A DNA stretch of 64,000 nucleotides, from assembly GCA_905178155.1 (NCBI GenBank), contig CAJINV010000007.1, forward strand, positions 2,151,151-2,215,150, read 5' to 3'. Of the stretch, positions 58,907-64,000 are shown one piece after another (position 1 is the first letter of the stretch; each line of letters opens with the position of its first letter). The notes beneath the pieces are model-generated. The model ran no database searches, was not told the origin of the DNA, and saw only the letters and a list, made by a program, of their open reading frames with translations. A program made the position numbers and the translations under genes. This DNA comes from Amoebophrya sp. A120. Its lineage: Eukaryota > Sar > Dinophyceae > Syndiniales > Amoebophryaceae.

Positions 58907-60289
58907 TCAAGAGCTCTTCACCGTCGCCCCGTCCTCAAAGACCCACTCGTATTCCAAATCCCTGCCCAAATCCTTCGTTAGCCGCAAGATTTGTTTCTTC
59001 TGCAGCCTCGCCAGAAACCTCCGCGGCATGGACCGCATAATCACGTTCAGTGGCGTCACGACCTGCCCCTCCAAATGCCACCCCGGGTCCTCGCTGCAGT
59101 ACTCGTAGGAGTCGGCCAAAGCAAGTTTCCCGGCCCTAGAGGAGACGTTCAACTTCAACTCCGGTGGTAACTGCACGTTCGCAAACAACTTGTTCCGCGT
59201 TTTCAGAACCACGTACATTTGCAAAAAATCGTGCAGAAACGGCCGGCCCCAATTTGCCTTCCAGCCGCAGACAGGGAGGAAATCCAGTAGGTGGATGAGG
59301 TGGAAGTTCAGATGCGTCCACAAATCGGCCAGCGACATCTCGATCTTCTTCCCATCCAGCATCCGCTGGAACCGGACCGCATTTGGTACTTTTTGACGTG
59401 GGTCGTCATCACTATTTGCACCCTGGGTGTGCATAATTTCAAAAGCTGTTCTGTCCCACAAGTCCTGCAGGAAGTTCGTTCCCTTCAACAGCCTAACCAC
59501 CGTCGGAAAAGCTTCGACGTGTTTGAATTCGTTGTCATCCAACAACTTCTGCAATTCCGGTACTTTCCCCACCTCCATCGGCCACAAATTCGTCGCGACG
59601 CCCATGATGCTGTGGAGAAATAGGATTCGACAGGATTGCTGTGGGTAATGCACCGCGCTGTAGTCGCGGACGAAATACAAATGGTCGAGAAAGGACCCGT
59701 CCGCGTGCTCCATTTTGAAGTTGCAGTTGTTCGTCATGAAGTCCATCAGCGGTAAAATCCGCGCCGTCGCATCCTTCAGCGGGCGCGAGGGGGACAGAGT
59801 CCCGCTCCACGCCTGGTGGATTTTCGACACTCTGTCCTCGTGCCAGTAGACGTGCTGGGCCAGGTAGGACTGCAGGCCCGCGCGGGGAATGGCGCCCTTG
59901 ATGCTGACGAAAATGGTTTTGTTCAAGTCAAACTCCGGATCCGGCAGGAGCTGGACGTGGCCCCGGTGGTCAATCGGCTTCGCGGACACTAACATCGCGA
60001 GACGAGCGGGGTTGTGTTGGGATACATCAGCGGTGGTCGATTTTTGCTCGTCTTGGGGGTCGGCTGCTTGCGGTGGCCGTGCGGCTGCAGCCACGGCAGC
60101 TGCGAGGTCGTCTGCGACTGCAAAGCCATCTACGGGCCTCTTGTTCCGGACTTTCGGCGTCACCACATACCACCGCCGGAAACAGTCCCTCGCGAGGAAA
60201 TGGCCGACAAGAATCGTACAGAGGATGAGGAGCGCGGAGCGGGCCCAGCCGTCATCGGTGATAAACTTCTCCCAGAAATCAGGCGTCAT
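58907..60289 (-). CDS. Single-pass membrane-anchored protein of unknown family
   Basis: Intact single-exon ATG frame of 460 residues. Residues ~18-34 (ARSALLILCTILVGHFLA) form one N-terminal membrane anchor, followed by basic FRRWYVVTPKVRNKRP. An Ala-rich linker leads to a globular region of about 330 residues rich in aromatic and His residues: IFVSIKGAIPRAGLQSYLAQ, HYPQQSCRILFLHSIMGVATNLWP, LLKGTNFLQDLWDRTAFEIMH, DLWTHLNFHLIHLLDFLPVCGW. The C-terminus is RLQKKQILRLTKDLGRDLEYE. The topology suggests a cytosolic or lumenal domain tethered to the ER or another endomembrane. I see no catalytic signature that names a family. The gene is complete and uninterrupted, unlike most of its neighbours. 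Confidence 0.8.
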   Translation of the reverse strand: MTPDFWEKFITDDGWARSALLILCTILVGHFLARDCFRRWYVVTPKVRNKRPVDGFAVADDLAAAVAAAARPPQAADPQDEQKSTTADVSQHNPARLAMLVSAKPIDHRGHVQLLPDPEFDLNKTIFVSIKGAIPRAGLQSYLAQHVYWHEDRVSKIHQAWSGTLSPSRPLKDATARILPLMDFMTNNCNFKMEHADGSFLDHLYFVRDYSAVHYPQQSCRILFLHSIMGVATNLWPMEVGKVPELQKLLDDNEFKHVEAFPTVVRLLKGTNFLQDLWDRTAFEIMHTQGANSDDDPRQKVPNAVRFQRMLDGKKIEMSLADLWTHLNFHLIHLLDFLPVCGWKANWGRPFLHDFLQMYVVLKTRNKLFANVQLPPELKLNVSSRAGKLALADSYEYCSEDPGWHLEGQVVTPLNVIMRSMPRRFLARLQKKQILRLTKDLGRDLEYEWVFEDGATVKSS

Positions 60290-61476
60290 GATAGTACTGG
60301 TGGTTTATCCTGCGAATGGGGGATGAGAATGAGAATGACTTAAATGTATGGAGCAGGCTATTTTTAATACACGCGAAGAAATTCTGTATCGAGGACCTGT
60401 CATGTCGAGCGATTTGGTAGGCAGACGGTGAATCTTGGTGCTGAGCATAGGTACTAACCCCACGTTTTCGCATTCTTGTTGCCATACTAGTTGTTTGACA
60501 TCATACATAGCACAGCACCGTATGTTGCTGGGGCAAAGAAGTCTTCTCGATTCTAGACTCAATCTCTCAGCGAGAATCTCTGACCTAAACCAATAAAGAG
60601 AGAGAACCTAGAAAAAAAAACGAAGGTAGAACATCCTTGATTTTGTGTACTGGCAGCATCACTGAATTCTTTAACCAGCACTAGTTCCGTATAGTCATGC
60701 AGGACCCGCCTAGATGCTTGAAAGCAAATGCAGCTCGATGACAAAACCGCCTTTTTTGTCAAGGAAGTCTTTCTTGCGTCACTAAGTCCCCCAGCGGATT
60801 TTCCCGGCATGAAGGATTTCCTTATTTAATAGTATGTTGAGCTTTTGCGTCTTCAATGTCATCGTGAAGATCTTCACTTTTAAGTACTGCCCAAAGAACG
60901 GCTTAGAGCCAGGCCTGTACAGAGTAATCATGATGTAGAAAGAACGCCTGCGCTTGTGCATCGTGTGATGAAAAAGAACTAAGTACGTAGAAAAGGAAAG
61001 GAAAATGTGATCATCTTATCCTTGGCAACACTTGTTGCCACTCGGAGGAGGACGTGAACCAAGCTATACGCTTGGAGCAGGCTCGCGCACCAAGAACAGT
61101 TTCCTCCCCCTCCGAACCCACGCGAGTTTCACGACTCAAGACTGGCGGGCCACGAAGTCATGTGCTCCTTTCCCCAAGACTCAGCCGTAGTCTCCCCGTA
61201 GTTCGTGGCCCCCGCGGCTTGGAATCCGTAGCAAAAACAACAAGCAACACCGAGACAACTCCCGCAGATCCGAACCGGCATGCTTTTGTGGTGCCCGATA
61301 ACCTTTACTTTCACCAGGGAATTATACTGACGAAGACAAAAATTCCGAGAAGAGTATGCGCTGGTGGACGTCCGCATGCACAGCGTGCTCCTCACCACCA
61401 CACTCATCCGGTTCCCGATGGGAATGCCGTACGCGCAGTCCTTCACATCTATGCTGATGCTCCTGTCCCGCAACTC
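60290..61476. other. Intergenic spacer
   Basis: No gene recognised. GTCATGC occurs at 60694-60700. Confidence 0.5.
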
Positions 61477-64000
61477 CTACTCACTCCCACTTGCGCCACT
61501 TGCTGCCGGCGGTGGTCCCAGCGTTCCACCACCTTGGCGAGTAGTTCCTGACGAAGATGAAACCGGTACAATTTCGTGATGGAAAACCGCGGTCGGACTA
61601 AACTTGTCTGCGCCACTTTGATTTTCTTCCGCGAGAGCACCAACGTCCCCAGTATAATTCGTTGGTCGGAACACAATGTCCTTCATGAACTTCAGAAATC
61701 TTTCCGCGTACATATCCGGCGGGCAACAGCTGACGCCCTTCCAGTTGGTCGGATGGAGACAGGACTTCACCCGGTGCTCGATGTTCTTCCGGACACCGTA
61801 ATGCGTCAAAATGTCGATAACCCCGATGTAGTACAGTTTCGGGTTTTCCCGATCTGCGCCCGCGAGCCCGCCGAAGTGCTGCTCGTGGTAGGCGATGGAA
61901 GGGGGGAGTTGTGCGGCCGCAGTGTGGTTCCGCAACGGAAAGGACTTTCGTTGCATGCTGTTGGTGGTGGTGCCATTGCTGAACCCTCGTGCTTGTTGTG
62001 GCCCACTAGTAAAAGGAGCTGGACCTCCCCCTGCTTGTCCCGATGACGTTGCGGCTAGCAGGGAGGTACTCATCTCAGTCACTCCGTTTGCTGTCAACTG
62101 CAGTGTTGGCGTCCGAGGCTGCTGATAATTGGAATTCGTCAAGTACTGTGCTGCTGGGCTATGGGGCCTGCTCGTGTTGTTCAACATCAGTTGCTGCGAA
62201 CAAATCTGTTGGTTGTGCGTATCCAGGTCCGAAATTGCCTGCCAGAAATCGAACCTGTCCTCCGGCGCGACGGTGTGAACACCAAGTAGAAGACTGTAGT
62301 CGATGATGCTGTTTTTCGCCAAGAATTCGCTGTCCGCACGCAGCTGGTCGGTGATGATTTGGTAAGCTTGCTGGGACAGGACGACAGGCACATGAGTAGA
62401 CACAGCAGGCTCGTCATGATGTTGTTCCTCACTGTGCTCGTTTTGACCCGCTGCACTCAGTGGTTGGTTCTGATTTCTCTTCGAACGTTGATTATGTGGT
62501 GCACTTGAACTAGATGTGGCACCGCCATCAGGTGTAGCACCCGTTCTCTTGAGGGCCAGCGCCGTACTAGACGACGCGGCCGTCGCACTGCTCGATGTTC
62601 CTGCCGTGCCGCCGCTACCCCTCGTCGCAGCCGTACTGGTTGCACTCGCGGTCACTTCGTGCAAGAAGTCCATGTCTTTCCTCGCGACTGTTTTGTCTTC
62701 CAACAGGGACGCGTTTGTCGTCCGGCCGAACGTGCTGCCCTTCAAGTCGTACCTCGTATGGATCTCGTACGGCGTGTTAAACATGTTTCCCATGACCACA
62801 AAGTAGATCTTCTTTTCCCGGATCTTGCTCGACGCACGGAAGGACCCGATGTTGTTGCTCTGTTTCCGCACCCGCAGCGCGTGCAGCCCAAAAAACTTGA
62901 TCAGCAGCGAGTCCGGGTACTTCTTCAAATGCAGCCAATACGGCAGCATGATCGTCTGCAGCCACTCCTTCTCCTCCTTGCTAATCGTCTTGATCATGAA
63001 GGATCCGTCGGCGGTGTAGTAGAAAAAAGCCCCGGATTTCCCCTCGGAGGACAGCTCGGAGAGACTGCTGAGGTTGCCGAGAATCATGTTTCCCAGAAGC
63101 TGTTCCGGGCCGACGGACCGGAGATACTGCTCCGGTTTGATGCCTCGCAGTTGTCGGATCTTGCGGAAGACAAAGGGCAGATAATCGACGAAAATCGTGT
63201 AGTTTTGGTTCGCCGCGGCCACACTGTCCATGATGTTCGCGAGGTTGGGCAGGATCGCGAATTTGTCCCGCATTTTGAAATCCAACGATTGCAACCCCCG
63301 GTCACCCTCGGTGCTGCTCCGTCCGACGGCCAGTCGGATGCCAATCATCATGTTCAACACCATGTTCCAATTTTCGTGCCCGAAATGCACCGCCAACCCC
63401 TTCTTCGGTCCGAGGATCTTGTGTTGCTGCTTGTGCACCCGTGACAGAGCTGCGGCCGGGTGGGTCAGATTGACTGCGGTGGCGCCGGTTGGGCGGAGCC
63501 GTGAGTAGCGGCGCGCGTTGGATGTAGTAGAGCCAGGAAGTTGTAGCTGCTGGTGCTGTGCACCTCCTTGCATCGTCGCGACAGATGCCAGCGACGTGCC
63601 AAAACGAGCCGTCGTGGCCACGGAGACGTCGGTCGTGGGCCGGCGCGGATACGCTGGGTCTGGAAGTAAAACTCCTGAGCGGGAATTGGACTGGAGAGTC
63701 TGCTGTGTGATCAAAGAATTCGGGCTTTCGTTATTTTCATGATGGTGGCCGAGATTCAGATTGTGGTCTTGCGCATCATGATTTTCGAGCATGTGAATTT
63801 CATTCCCCCTTGAACTGGCAGGGCTGTCTAGCGGCGGGGGGAACAAAAAAGCACTATCCCCACCCGTTTGAAGTCCACTTCTAGCTGGTCCGCCTGCAGC
63901 TCCATGTCGCAGGTAATAAAACTGCTGCGCGTGGTGATGGTTGACATTCGCGCCGCCGGGGGACCGCACCAGCGACGACGGAGAGATGGGAGAGACGGGC
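61477..64000 (-). CDS. Phosphatidylinositol phosphate kinase, 5' end cut by the window
   Basis: The frame is open to the right edge (841 codons visible), so the start is outside the window. After ~190 disordered residues the PIP kinase fold begins (LAVHFGHENWNMVLNMMIGIRLAVG). The Gly-rich loop and Lys are GKSGAFFYYTADGSFMIKTI. The catalytic motifs are IHTRYDLKGSTFGR, NSIIDYSLLLGVH and the metal-binding YIGVIDILTHYG. The activation loop ends NWKGVSCCPPDMYAERFLKFM, close to type I (PIP4P 5-kinase) loops with Glu before Arg-Phe. It should phosphorylate PtdIns-monophosphate at cytosolic membrane faces to make PtdIns(4,5)P2. Two low-complexity insertions (about 90 residues before and ~90 after the IDYSLL segment) interrupt the C-lobe, so the kinase domain is much longer than usual. 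No introns are visible. Confidence 0.92.
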   Translation of the reverse strand, partial: PVSPISPSSLVRSPGGANVNHHHAQQFYYLRHGAAGGPARSGLQTGGDSAFLFPPPLDSPASSRGNEIHMLENHDAQDHNLNLGHHHENNESPNSLITQQTLQSNSRSGVLLPDPAYPRRPTTDVSVATTARFGTSLASVATMQGGAQHQQLQLPGSTTSNARRYSRLRPTGATAVNLTHPAAALSRVHKQQHKILGPKKGLAVHFGHENWNMVLNMMIGIRLAVGRSSTEGDRGLQSLDFKMRDKFAILPNLANIMDSVAAANQNYTIFVDYLPFVFRKIRQLRGIKPEQYLRSVGPEQLLGNMILGNLSSLSELSSEGKSGAFFYYTADGSFMIKTISKEEKEWLQTIMLPYWLHLKKYPDSLLIKFFGLHALRVRKQSNNIGSFRASSKIREKKIYFVVMGNMFNTPYEIHTRYDLKGSTFGRTTNASLLEDKTVARKDMDFLHEVTASATSTAATRGSGGTAGTSSSATAASSSTALALKRTGATPDGGATSSSSAPHNQRSKRNQNQPLSAAGQNEHSEEQHHDEPAVSTHVPVVLSQQAYQIITDQLRADSEFLAKNSIIDYSLLLGVHTVAPEDRFDFWQAISDLDTHNQQICSQQLMLNNTSRPHSPAAQYLTNSNYQQPRTPTLQLTANGVTEMSTSLLAATSSGQAGGGPAPFTSGPQQARGFSNGTTTNSMQRKSFPLRNHTAAAQLPPSIAYHEQHFGGLAGADRENPKLYYIGVIDILTHYGVRKNIEHRVKSCLHPTNWKGVSCCPPDMYAERFLKFMKDIVFRPTNYTGDVGALAEENQSGADKFSPTAVFHHEIVPVSSSSGTTRQGGGTLGPPPAASGASGSE

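Noticed and set aside
1..64000. CRISPR arrays, rRNA, tRNA, phage or insertion-sequence genes
   Set aside because: None seen; tandem repeats here are minisatellites without unique spacers, and no transposase gene was recognised.

Overview
This looks like nuclear DNA of a protist, most like a dinoflagellate-lineage alveolate and possibly a syndinian of the Amoebophrya type. That assignment is inference. Three things point to it. Every gene I can support (sixteen of them) lies on the minus strand. Several introns are flanked by terminal inverted repeats and target-site duplications, like introner elements. Many proteins carry long low-complexity insertions. The standard stop codons are in use. 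No rRNA, tRNA, CRISPR array, telomere repeat or prokaryotic operon was seen. Exon joins were worked out by hand from splice sites and reading phase; each joined CDS given as complete sums to a multiple of three, but no transcript data were available.

Layout from left to right (all minus strand, so transcription runs right to left). Positions 960-11214: a 13-exon gene for a ~2435-residue membrane protein with a repeated ectodomain of unknown family. 12172-13578: an EB1 microtubule plus-end protein. 14518-16951: a disordered nuclear-type protein. 18294-20148: a 146-residue protein, perhaps axonemal. 21065-23523: a lipidated RING-H2 ubiquitin ligase. 24427-26750: a seven-exon multi-pass membrane protein. 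27328-29835: a TPT/EamA-type transporter. 31055-32792: a Ser-rich protein. 34116-34673: a secreted VWC-like Cys-rich protein. 35421-39898: a coiled-coil protein with a small C-terminal beta domain. 41259-44973: an AAAP amino-acid transporter. 46379-47628: an Asp/Glu-type amino-acid racemase. 48632-49081: a hypothetical protein. 51729-58181: a ~2053-residue BTB-BACK protein. 58907-60289: a single-TM unknown. 61477-64000: a PIP kinase cut by the window edge.

The most unusual content is in the introns. Four introns (2412-2556, 3018-4152, 14620-14818, 41990-42268) look like inserted inverted-repeat elements. Removing each one exactly, leaving one copy of the target duplication where there is one, restores the reading frame, and none of these junctions can be read as a plain GT-AG intron. 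A TGTCATGC-type core recurs in many other introns. Two introns of only 29 and 30 nt remove in-frame stops. Intergenic and intronic spaces carry large minisatellites: a GA-to-CT strand-switch array at 3.6-4.1 kb, a GCC-rich array at 19.3-19.9 kb and a G-rich block at 49.8-51.3 kb.

The genes share no pathway. The cytoskeletal/ciliary (EB1, possible axonemal protein), membrane transport (TPT, AAAP) and signalling (PIP kinase, RING, BTB) functions fit a free-swimming or parasitic flagellate and look like ordinary neighbours in a co-oriented gene array.
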